64,000 nucleotides of DNA from positions 147,001 to 211,000 of the forward strand of contig JADJWQ010000002.1 in assembly GCA_016716265.1 (NCBI GenBank), given 5' to 3'. Source of the stretch: Planctomycetota bacterium. Its GTDB lineage: Bacteria; Planctomycetota; UBA1135; UBA2386. A program made the translations under genes and the position numbers. The notes beneath the pieces are model-generated. The model was not told where the DNA came from. It was given only the letters and a program-made list of their open reading frames with translations, and did no database searches. Of the stretch, positions 9,176 through 16,474 are shown piece by piece (position 1 is the first letter of the stretch; the number at the start of each line of letters is the position of its first letter).

Positions 9176-9250
9176 TTCGTCCCGTCGCCGTTCGTGCTGT
9201 CGCCCTTCGTTCAGTCGCCCTTCGTCCAGTCGCTGTCCATCGAGTCGCCG
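9176..9250 (+). repeat. Five imperfect 15-bp tandem repeats
   Basis: Five consecutive 15-bp units of the form TTCGTNCAGTCGCCC, in perfect register between rpoN and truA. They lie inside a short open frame (ATG 9110 to stop 9379, 89 codons) whose ATG overlaps the rpoN stop. In that frame the repeat encodes the pentapeptide FVxSP. Whether the frame is translated is unknown; codon choice gives no clear answer in such GC-rich DNA, and its end overlaps truA. Confidence 0.75.
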
Positions 9251-9330
9251 TCCACACGTGCGACCTGCGCGCGCTCCTCGGGATGGACCGAGCCGTTCGC
9301 CGGGTCGCAGTCCATCATGCTGGCCGCGGG

Positions 9331-10200
9331 ATGCGCGGCGTCGTCCGAGTCCCGAGCACCGTGCACAGCTACCTGCTGACGATCGCCTACGACGGCGCCG
9401 GCTTTGCGGGCTGGCAGCGTCAGGAAGGGTTCGACTCCGTCCAGGAGCGCCTGGAGGACGCGCTCGGCAACCTGGTCGGCGAAGCGGTCGTCGTCCACGG
9501 TGCGGGCCGGACCGACGCGGGAGTTCACGCGCTCGGGCAGTGTGCGCACATCCGGCTGCCGCGCGCGTTCGCATGCGAGGAACTGCTCCGCGCGATCAAC
9601 GGACACCTGCCCGAGACGGTCCGCGTGCACGGCTGTCGGCGGGTGTCGGCGGACTTCCACGCCCGCTTCGCCGCGATCGGCAAGCGCTACGTCTATCGCT
9701 GCATCGTCTCGCGCGTCCTGCCGGTGTTCGGCCGCGGCCGGTTCCACTGGATCCGTCGCGCGGTCGACCTCGATGCAATGCGGAGCGCGGCGCGCGCGCT
9801 GGTCGGCGAGCACGACTTCGCCGCCTACTCGAGCAATCCGGGCTACGAGCGCAAGCGAGGCACGGTGCGCCGGGTCGACCAGCTGCGGCTCGTGCGCCGG
9901 GCGCACGGCTTCGACCTGTTCGTCCAGGGCAATGGCTTCCTGTACAACATGGTGCGCACGATCGCCGGCACGCTGATCGAGGTCGGCGTCGGCCGTCGCG
10001 CACCCGACGAGCCGGGGCGGATCCTGGTCTCTGCGGATCGTCGGCGGGCTGGCGAGAACGCCGCGGCAGAGGGTCTGTATCTCCTGCGAGTCCTGTATCC
10101 CGAGTCGGCCTTCCGCGGTGTCGACGGCGACGTCGTCTCGCGGCGGCAACTCGATCGGGACCTCTGCAGGTGTTCGTCCGAGGTCGTGGAGGCACCGTGA
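9331..10200 (+). CDS. truA: tRNA pseudouridine(38-40) synthase TruA
   Basis: 289 residues from ATG 9331. Isomerises uridines 38-40 in the anticodon arm. N-terminal IAYDGAGFAGWQRQ (about 18-31), catalytic Asp in GRTDAGVHA (D62), the conserved KRYVYR segment and the C-terminal NGFLYNMVRTIAGTL are all family hallmarks. A GTG at 9361 would also give a good start (279 residues) and there is no clear ribosome-binding site for either, so the first ten residues are uncertain. The frame is open further upstream, through the 15-bp repeats, but that part is not conserved. Confidence 0.92.
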   Translation: MRGVVRVPSTVHSYLLTIAYDGAGFAGWQRQEGFDSVQERLEDALGNLVGEAVVVHGAGRTDAGVHALGQCAHIRLPRAFACEELLRAINGHLPETVRVHGCRRVSADFHARFAAIGKRYVYRCIVSRVLPVFGRGRFHWIRRAVDLDAMRSAARALVGEHDFAAYSSNPGYERKRGTVRRVDQLRLVRRAHGFDLFVQGNGFLYNMVRTIAGTLIEVGVGRRAPDEPGRILVSADRRRAGENAAAEGLYLLRVLYPESAFRGVDGDVVSRRQLDRDLCRCSSEVVEAP

Positions 10201-10363
10201 TCCGAGCGTGCATCGATCGCCTGCTCTGCAGCGGTCAGCCGCGTCGCGGTGTGCCCCGCGCCTCGGTTCCTGGCGGGATCGTCCCGCCTGATCGGGTCGC
10301 TGCCGCACCGAGGCGGCGGCGATCGTCTCGAGCGCAGTTCGCTCGTTCGGAGGTCAGCTGTTC

Positions 10364-10774
10364 ATGAACCACCGAGGCCAGGTGTCGATCGAAGTCACGA
10401 GCCGGCACGGACACGTGTCGCAGCGCATGGAGGACTACGCCACCGAGAAGGCGTTGAAGCTGCCCCGCTTCAACGACCAGATCTCGAGGATCGAGATCAT
10501 CGTCGACGGGCCGCACGAGGCGCCCGAAGTCGAGATGGTGGTGCACATCGACAACCACCCGAACATCGTCGCGAGTCAGACCAGCGAGCACTTCCACGCC
10601 GCGATCGACGGTCTCGTCGACAAGGTCGAGCGGCAGCTCAAGCGCGCCAAGGAGCGGCTCAAGTCGCGACGCGCGGACACCAACTCGCGCGGCGGCGCGG
10701 AGCCGACCGGCGGTGGCGACGGCGGCGGCGAGGAGACCTACGACGACGTGCTGCGCCGCGACCTCGGCGCCTGA
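10364..10774 (+). CDS. hpf: Ribosome hibernation-promoting factor (HPF/RaiA family)
   Basis: 136 residues. Binds the decoding site of idle 30S subunits and stabilises inactive ribosomes in stationary phase. The beta-alpha fold is seen in VSIEVTSRHGHVSQRMEDYATEK-type residues (for example TSRHGHVS at 12-19), VHIDNHPN and the helix AAIDGLVDKVERQLKRAKER. It has the short form plus a Gly/Glu-rich tail of about 30 residues and lacks the dimerisation domain of long HPF. Located downstream of rpoN as in proteobacteria. Confidence 0.88.
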   Translation: MNHRGQVSIEVTSRHGHVSQRMEDYATEKALKLPRFNDQISRIEIIVDGPHEAPEVEMVVHIDNHPNIVASQTSEHFHAAIDGLVDKVERQLKRAKERLKSRRADTNSRGGAEPTGGGDGGGEETYDDVLRRDLGA

Positions 10775-10795
10775 TCGCGACCCGCTCGGCGGACC

Positions 10796-10816
10796 GCGCC
10801 CCCGGCGGCGGGGCGC
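10796..10816 (+). terminator. GC-rich hairpin after hpf
   Basis: GCGCCCC (10796-10802) pairs with GGGGCGC (10810-10816) around a 7-nt loop. No U-tract follows, so it could stabilise the 3' end or pause polymerase rather than terminate by itself. Confidence 0.35.
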
Positions 10817-10862
10817 GATCCGAACCCCTCACCGTTGCAGCGGCTCGCCGCCGGGCACTAGC

Positions 10863-11372
10863 ATGCCGCCGGGGCCGTCCGGCCCGCACGAGATGATCCA
10901 CGAACTGATCGGCTCCGCAGCCGTCATCGCGTCGCTCGAGTCCCGCACGAAGGACGAGGCGATCGCGGAGATGGTGCGCGCGGCCCGCGCGCACGGCCTG
11001 GTCACCGAGAAGGCGGCCAGGATCGTGCTGCGCAAGGTGCGCGAGCGCGAACAACTCGGTAGCACCGGGATCGGGAACGGCATCGCGGTCCCACACGTCA
11101 AGCTCGACCCCGCCGCGGACGCCCGGGTACCCGGGGTCGCGATGGTCCTGGCGCGCTCCGTCGACGGCCTGGACTACGACGCGGTCGACGGGCGGCCCGT
11201 GCACACGCTGTTCCTGATCGTCGCGCCGTCGACAGCCGCCGAGGCCCATCTCCGCGTGCTGAAGTGGGTGTCGACGCTCGCGCGCAATGCAGACTTCCGC
11301 CGCTTCGTCCAGAACTGTGAGACCGAGGCGAAGATCCGCGACCTGCTGCGCGAGATGACGGGCCCGGCGTGA
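10863..11372 (+). CDS. ptsN: PTS EIIA-type regulatory protein (PtsN-like)
   Basis: 169 residues from ATG 10863; a second in-frame ATG at 10893 (MIHELIGS) gives the more usual N-terminus and is preceded by GAG, so the first ten residues are doubtful. Fructose/mannitol-family EIIA domain. The phosphorylatable histidine is in GIAVPHVKLD (about residue 79), and the domain includes LGSTGIGNG and LFLIVAPSTAAEAHL, as in EIIA-Ntr. Position after rpoN and hpf and before an HPr gene points to the nitrogen-related regulatory PTS branch rather than sugar import. No permease domain is fused. Confidence 0.85.
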   Translation: MPPGPSGPHEMIHELIGSAAVIASLESRTKDEAIAEMVRAARAHGLVTEKAARIVLRKVREREQLGSTGIGNGIAVPHVKLDPAADARVPGVAMVLARSVDGLDYDAVDGRPVHTLFLIVAPSTAAEAHLRVLKWVSTLARNADFRRFVQNCETEAKIRDLLREMTGPA

Positions 11373-11472
11373 TGCCAGCGGCGTGCCGTGCGGCGCTCGG
11401 CCGCGGGCGATGCGGGTGCCGGAGTTCCGTGCCATGGGCCGGCACGGCCGGTGCGGACCGTGATCCGTCTCG

Positions 11473-11478
11473 TATAGT
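11473..11478 (+). promoter_or_regulatory. Putative -10 box before the HPr gene
   Basis: TATAGT lies 63 bp before the HPr ATG in the ptsN-HPr gap. It is one of the few AT-rich hexamers in the region. No clear -35 box is visible 16-18 bp upstream. Confidence 0.3.
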
Positions 11479-11541
11479 GCCCCGACCTGCCCGGGCGCCT
11501 GTGGCTCGCCGCCGGACCTGACCGATCCACCGTCCCGTTCC

Positions 11542-11847
11542 ATGACCGACGCTCCCAAAGACACGCCGACGCTGGAGACCGCGCGTGCCGAGGTTCGCCT
11601 CGTGAACCGCAACGGTCTGCACGCGCGCCCGGCGCACCTGTTCGTCCAGGTCGCCAACCGCTTCGCGAGTCGCGTGCGGGTGTCGCGTGAGGGGGGCGAC
11701 TCCGTCGACGGCAAGTCGATCATGGGGATGATGATGCTGGCCGCCGAGCACGGCGCCGTGCTCTGGATCGAGTCGCACGGCCAAGATGCGGCGCTGCAGG
11801 TGCAGGCGCTCTGCCAGTTGATCGAAGCGGGCTTCGACGAGGAGTAG
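11542..11847 (+). CDS. ptsH: Phosphocarrier protein HPr (NPr-like)
   Basis: 101 residues. Small phosphocarrier that passes phosphate from enzyme I to EIIA proteins. The active-site histidine is in NGLHARPA (about residues 25-32) and the regulatory serine region GKSIMGMMML (about 54-63) is intact, so both the His and the Ser sites exist. It has an N-terminal extension of about 14 residues compared with E. coli HPr. With ptsN and rpoN it fits the PTS-Ntr system. No enzyme I (ptsI or ptsP) gene is in the window, so its phosphate donor must be elsewhere. Confidence 0.9.
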   Translation: MTDAPKDTPTLETARAEVRLVNRNGLHARPAHLFVQVANRFASRVRVSREGGDSVDGKSIMGMMMLAAEHGAVLWIESHGQDAALQVQALCQLIEAGFDEE

Positions 11848-12032
11848 TCGAGGCCCCCGCGACCCGGTGTCGCACCGCTGCCGGAGTGCCGCAGGCATGG
11901 GGTCGCCACGCGCGCGTCGCACCGCGGCGGTCGCGATGCGGGACGGCGACCGTCGCACGGTCAAGCAGCCTCTGGCCGTCGTCGATCGACACTGCAGGGT
12001 GGACCGCAGCGGGCCGCACCCCGGGGGAAGCC

Positions 12033-12752
12033 ATGAAGTCGATCGCGTCCATCGTTCTCGTTCCCGTGCTCGTCGCGCTGGTCACACCGAGCTGCTCGAC
12101 GCCCGAGCCGGGCCAGCCCACCTACCAGCCGGCGCCGCCGTTGCGGCACGTGGAGCCGGTCGCCGAGGCGACGCCCGGCGCGACGCCGGTGACCGAGACG
12201 CGCGGGGAGCCCGGCGTCGTCGGTCGGGGCACCGTGCCGGAGCCGGGCGGACCCTCCGCTGTCGAGACGGTGCCGGGCACCCCGCAGCCGTCCGAACCCG
12301 TGCCCGTGGCGGCCACGGAGCCGGTCCCGACGCCGGTCGGGGCGGAGCCCGTCGAGCCGGTCCCCACCGCGGTAGCCGAGCAGCCCGAGGTGCCGCCGCG
12401 GAGCACCGTCAGCGACGACCCGTCGGTCGAGGAGCCGGTGGCGACGCCAGCGCCGACCGCCGAGCCGCCGGTCGCGACGACGCCGGCGGCCGCCGTGGAG
12501 CCGGCGGCGGGCGAGCCGCAGCTGACGCTGCCGGCGGAGCTCGATGTCGCCGCACTGCGCGCCGTCTACGCGGCGATCCGGGCCGACATCCGGGGCGACC
12601 ACATGGCGCGCGCCGAGGCGACCTTCCAGCTGGTCGCGGGTCGGCTCGACTTCGCCGCCGCCGACCCGCGCCACGAGGTGGCGGAGGACGTCAAGCTCCT
12701 CGGCGGCTTCCTGGCCTCGATGCGCCGAGCCACGCCGGCCCCGGGGCGCTGA
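12033..12752 (+). CDS. Pro/Val/Glu-rich lipoprotein of unknown function
   Basis: 239 residues. A hydrophobic N-terminal segment (about 3-19) ends in a lipobox-like PSC, with the lipid-modifiable Cys at 21, so it is probably an envelope lipoprotein. Residues 25-165 are low-complexity and rich in Pro, Val, Glu, Thr and Ala (an extended, rod-like linker). The last 70 residues look helical (AALRAVYAAIRADIRGDHMARAEATF... as alternating Ala/Arg/Asp) and could be a small folded domain. GGGGGAAG lies just before ATG 12033. It stands 275 bp upstream of pilM and might serve the pilus, but nothing in the sequence proves this. Not recognised as a named family. Confidence 0.65.
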   Translation: MKSIASIVLVPVLVALVTPSCSTPEPGQPTYQPAPPLRHVEPVAEATPGATPVTETRGEPGVVGRGTVPEPGGPSAVETVPGTPQPSEPVPVAATEPVPTPVGAEPVEPVPTAVAEQPEVPPRSTVSDDPSVEEPVATPAPTAEPPVATTPAAAVEPAAGEPQLTLPAELDVAALRAVYAAIRADIRGDHMARAEATFQLVAGRLDFAAADPRHEVAEDVKLLGGFLASMRRATPAPGR

Positions 12753-13027
12753 GGCGCGGCGCCGCGGGCGTCGATCCCCGCCCTGCCGGCGGCGACCTCC
12801 GCGCGCCGTCGGTCGCGACGCTCTCCGTGCCGAGCGACGCAACCCTCGCGGGGCCCGGGCGACCCGACGCCCGGGCTCGGCGAGACCCGAAACGGGACGG
12901 CCGTGGCCGCCGTCTCAACCCCGGACGAGCGGGCGACCGATGTTCCGGAAGTCACGGTCCCGATTGCCACTCGGGTGTCGACACCACGCAGGTTCTGCCG
13001 CAGCGAGATCGATCGTCGAGGAGAGTC

Positions 13028-14065
13028 ATGCTCAAGCATCGCAGGAGCGTCGTTGGTCTGGACGTGGGGTCCTCGTCGATCAAGGCGATCGAGATCACGC
13101 AGGACAAGTACGAGTACATCATCACCGCGTTCGCGCACGTCGACGTCGCCGGCGAGCAGGGCGTTCGTGACGCACTCGCCGATCTGTTCCGGCAAGGTGG
13201 CTTCCGCACCAAGCGCGTCGCGTCGTCGGTCAGCGGCAAGTCGGTCATCTTCCGCTATCTGGAGACCGCGAAGCTCCCGGACGACGAGCTGCTCGCCGCG
13301 GTGCGCGCGGAGGCCAACAAGTACATCCCGTTCGATGTCGACGAGGTGCAGCTCGACGCGCAACGCCTCGTCGACGTGCCGGCGGCGGAGGGTGTCGAGG
13401 GCGCCAAGGAGCAGATGAAGGTGCTGCTCGTCGCGGCAAAGCGATCGCTCGTGCAGGACCAGGCGCAGATGCTGACCGAGCTCGGCCTCGTGCCGGTGTC
13501 GATCGGCGTCGACGCGTTCGCGCTCGGCAACGCGTTCGAGCTGAACGACATCGTCAGCCCGGGTCTGCGGGAGAGCGACCATACCGTCGCCCTGGTCGAC
13601 GTCGGCTTCACGAAGTCGTCGATCAACATCCTGCGCAACAACGTGACCTACTTCGCTCGTGAGGTCGCGATGGGCGGGCAGGACCTGACCAACGCGATCA
13701 CGCGGCGGTTCGGGCTGGAGACGTTCGAGGCGGAGGCGCTGAAGCGCGATCCGCAGGATCAGATCGCGGAGGTGCAGGACGCGGTCGGTTCGGTGCTCGA
13801 CGACCTCGGCAACGAGATCAACCTGTCGTTCGACTTCTTCGAGAACCAATTCGACGGCGAGGTCGAGGAGGTCTACCTGTCGGGTGGCTCCGCGCTGCTG
13901 CCGTTCCTCGAGGAGGGGCTCGAGAAGATCTTCGAGAAGCGCACGCGCGTCTGGAACCCGATCGAGGGCCTCAAGGTCAAGTCGGACAACGTGGACATCG
14001 GCGCGCTCAACCAGAGCGCTCCGCAACTCGCTATCGCGGTCGGCCTGGCTGCAGGAGTGGCGTGA
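13028..14065 (+). CDS. pilM: Type IV pilus inner-membrane ATPase-fold protein PilM
   Basis: 345 residues. Actin/FtsA-like cytoplasmic protein that binds the N-terminus of PilN. VVGLDVGSSSIKAIEI (about 8-23) is the phosphate-1 motif. VALVDVGFTKSSINI is phosphate 2, and VYLSGGSALLPFLEE is the adenosine motif. The PFDVDEVQLD segment is typical of PilM. First gene of pilM-N-O-Q with short gaps, so probably an operon. A GAGGAGAGT ribosome-binding site precedes ATG 13028. Confidence 0.93.
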   Translation: MLKHRRSVVGLDVGSSSIKAIEITQDKYEYIITAFAHVDVAGEQGVRDALADLFRQGGFRTKRVASSVSGKSVIFRYLETAKLPDDELLAAVRAEANKYIPFDVDEVQLDAQRLVDVPAAEGVEGAKEQMKVLLVAAKRSLVQDQAQMLTELGLVPVSIGVDAFALGNAFELNDIVSPGLRESDHTVALVDVGFTKSSINILRNNVTYFAREVAMGGQDLTNAITRRFGLETFEAEALKRDPQDQIAEVQDAVGSVLDDLGNEINLSFDFFENQFDGEVEEVYLSGGSALLPFLEEGLEKIFEKRTRVWNPIEGLKVKSDNVDIGALNQSAPQLAIAVGLAAGVA

Positions 14066-14112
14066 GGCGAACACCCTGAGGCCGCCCTCATGACGGCGAG
14101 GAGGGACTTCCC

Positions 14113-14781
14113 ATGATCCGTATCAATCTTCTTCCCGACGAATACCGTCGTTCGGAGCGGACGTCTCCCAAGCTGTTCGCGGCAGTGATCGGCTCGGTGA
14201 TGGCCGTGTGCTGTTCATTCGGGTGGTTCGGGTTCGTCTACTTCGGCGAGCTGGGCAAGCTGGAGGTCCGGCACTCCGAGGTCAAGGAGCGGCTCACCGG
14301 CATGACGCCGCGCATCAAGCAGCACGACGCGCTGCAGAAGGAGAAGGCGCATTACGCGCAGCTCGCGACGACGATCGAGCAGATCAGCCGCGAGCGCATC
14401 CTGTGGTCGCGCTTCCTCGACCAGGTCGTCGACGTCGTCAATGGTGACGGCGATCCCGAAGGGCCGCGCGCGTGGTTGAAGTCGCTCCGCGTCGACGACG
14501 GGCGCGACGCGAAGAACGGCCCACGCATCCAGATGCCTGGCTCGGTGCAGGGCGCCGAGATGCGGCGTGTCGCCGACTTCTTCGACCACATATCGGCCGC
14601 GCCGTTCGCCGAGCACGTCGTGAACGACCTGTTCCCCGGTGGCAAGGTCGCGACCGACCTCGAGCGCAAGCCGGAGACGTCGCTCGGCTTCGCGCTGGAG
14701 CTCGTGTTGGAGCCCGCGGCGAAGTGGCACGATCGGTCGTCGGCGCCCGCGCCGACCCCGGCGCCGTCGAGGAAGAGGTGA
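14113..14781 (+). CDS. pilN: Type IV pilus assembly protein PilN
   Basis: 222 residues. The cytoplasmic N-terminal motif IRINLLPDEYRR (2-13) is the PilM-binding signature. One membrane helix (about 21-44) follows, then a coiled coil (about 50-100) and a periplasmic alpha/beta domain. Ends in a short Pro/Ala tail. Forms the inner-membrane alignment complex with PilO. Eight bases separate it from the next start. Confidence 0.9.
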   Translation: MIRINLLPDEYRRSERTSPKLFAAVIGSVMAVCCSFGWFGFVYFGELGKLEVRHSEVKERLTGMTPRIKQHDALQKEKAHYAQLATTIEQISRERILWSRFLDQVVDVVNGDGDPEGPRAWLKSLRVDDGRDAKNGPRIQMPGSVQGAEMRRVADFFDHISAAPFAEHVVNDLFPGGKVATDLERKPETSLGFALELVLEPAAKWHDRSSAPAPTPAPSRKR

Positions 14782-14788
14782 TCTGACG

Positions 14789-16195
14789 ATGGCCAAGCTC
14801 AACGAGAAGCAGAGGATCTTCGCGTTCGTCGGTGGCGGCGTACTGTTGTGCATGCTGGCCTGCGGCGGCGCCTACTGGGCGAGCGGCCTCGTCGACGAGA
14901 AGAAGCTCGCGATCGAGAACGACGAGAAGGCGATCCAGGCCGCCGAGGCGAAGATCGACCGCATCATCGACCTCGAGAAGGACGTCATCGTCCTGCGCGA
15001 GAACGTCGATGCCTACACGCAGATCCTTCCCGACGAGTCCGAGGTCAACAACTTCGTGCGGACGACGAACGTCTTCGCGACGAAGTCGGGCGTCCGGATC
15101 GATTCGTTCCTGAAGGGGGCGGAGGGCAAGCGCGGCAAGTACAAGCACTACTCGTACCGACTGCAGCTGCAGGGCACGCTGTGGGAGTTCCTCGAGTTCG
15201 TCAACCTGTTCGAGAACCACCCGCGGTTCGTGCGCGTGGTCAGCTTCAGTGTGAAGCCGGCCGACAACGAGGAGATCGATCGCGCGGCGGCACAGGGACA
15301 GGACCCGGTGCACACCTACACCCTGGTCGTCGAGACGTACGTCTACGGTGAGCGGGGGAGCAGCGGCGGAGTCGAGATCCCGAAGTACGAGCAACGCTGC
15401 CGTGAGCTGCGGGATCGCATCGCCCAGGAGCGCCGCCTCCTCCCGCTGGAGAACTACCAGCTCAGCGAGGTGGTCGGCCGGCGGGACATCTTCGTCGATC
15501 CGCGGCCGCGCGTCGGTGGGCTCGGCCAGAGCGACAACCCGCGCGGTCGACAGCTGAAGACCGTGCGCGACTACCAGGAGCGCATCGGCCAGCTCGTCGA
15601 GCTGCACGGCCGCTGGAAGGAGGAGCACAACTACCTGCTCCAGCAGCGGCTCGAGCACCAGCTCGTCGAGCAGCTCGAGACGATCGACCGCGAAGTCGGC
15701 GAGCGCTCGGACACGATCACGGACGCGGCTCTCCACGCGGAGTGGACGCAGACGGTGCTGACCCCGGTGCGCGACATGCTCCGCGAGGTCGAGGGGCGCG
15801 AGCGCGAGCCGGCGAACCGGATCGGTGTCGAGCAGATCGAGGCGCTGGTCGCCGAGATGCGCGCACTGGTCGAGCGAGGTGAGTTCGAGGCCGCGATCTC
15901 GAAGCACGACGAGATGCGCGAGCGGCTGGCGTTCACCGAGGACGACCCGCGCTTCGCCGCTGCCGTCGGTGCCGAGAAGCTGCGGCTCGCGGTCGAGGCG
16001 GCCCTCGACTTCAGCGGCATCCAGATGGACATCCGGGGTGTCGTCGTGTTCGAGGAGGGCCGCCGCGGGCTCCTGCTCAACGGCCGCGTCTACGAGGAAG
16101 GCGACTACGTGCAGGACGACCTGCTGCTCGCCACCGTGCGCCAGGAGGAGGCCGAGTTCGTGTTCCGCGGCTTCCGGCTCGCGAAGAAGTGGTGA
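14789..16195 (+). CDS. pilO: PilO with a C-terminal PilP-like domain (fusion)
   Basis: 468 residues, about twice the usual PilO. A short cytoplasmic tail and one membrane helix (9-35) are followed by a coiled coil (37-75) and a PilO-type ferredoxin-like domain (about 85-190, with YRLQLQGTLWEFLEFVNLFE-like residues). A second part starts near 230 with RRDIFVDPR, which resembles the GRDPF signature of the lipoprotein PilP. It continues through a charged helical stretch (255-405) and ends in a beta domain (415-468, with LLLNGRVYEEGDYV) like the PilP fold that contacts the secretin. No separate pilP lies in the operon before pilQ. The fusion call is inferred from these motifs. Confidence 0.82.
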   Translation: MAKLNEKQRIFAFVGGGVLLCMLACGGAYWASGLVDEKKLAIENDEKAIQAAEAKIDRIIDLEKDVIVLRENVDAYTQILPDESEVNNFVRTTNVFATKSGVRIDSFLKGAEGKRGKYKHYSYRLQLQGTLWEFLEFVNLFENHPRFVRVVSFSVKPADNEEIDRAAAQGQDPVHTYTLVVETYVYGERGSSGGVEIPKYEQRCRELRDRIAQERRLLPLENYQLSEVVGRRDIFVDPRPRVGGLGQSDNPRGRQLKTVRDYQERIGQLVELHGRWKEEHNYLLQQRLEHQLVEQLETIDREVGERSDTITDAALHAEWTQTVLTPVRDMLREVEGREREPANRIGVEQIEALVAEMRALVERGEFEAAISKHDEMRERLAFTEDDPRFAAAVGAEKLRLAVEAALDFSGIQMDIRGVVVFEEGRRGLLLNGRVYEEGDYVQDDLLLATVRQEEAEFVFRGFRLAKKW

Positions 16196-16474
16196 GCGCG
16201 GCGCGCGGCAGCGCGCGACCGACGCCCGCACGGGGGCGCGTCCGCCGCAAGGTCGGTGGCGCGCCCCTGCCGCGTACCGGGGTTCCCGGGCCGCTCCGTG
16301 GCGCCATTCGACGGCGTGCGCGGCCGAGAGCAGACGGAATCCGTCGCGGCGTCAGCGGGAGCAGTCAAGGTCGGAGCGCGAACGTCCGATGACATGGGAG
16401 CGGGTCCGGAACCTCACGGCGGGGGGCGGCCCGCAGGCGAATCGAACGAACTTCCCGCAGGGAAGAGGACGAAG

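Noticed and set aside
9176..9250. CRISPR-like array
   Set aside because: The 15-bp units are contiguous, without spacers, and no cas gene is nearby.
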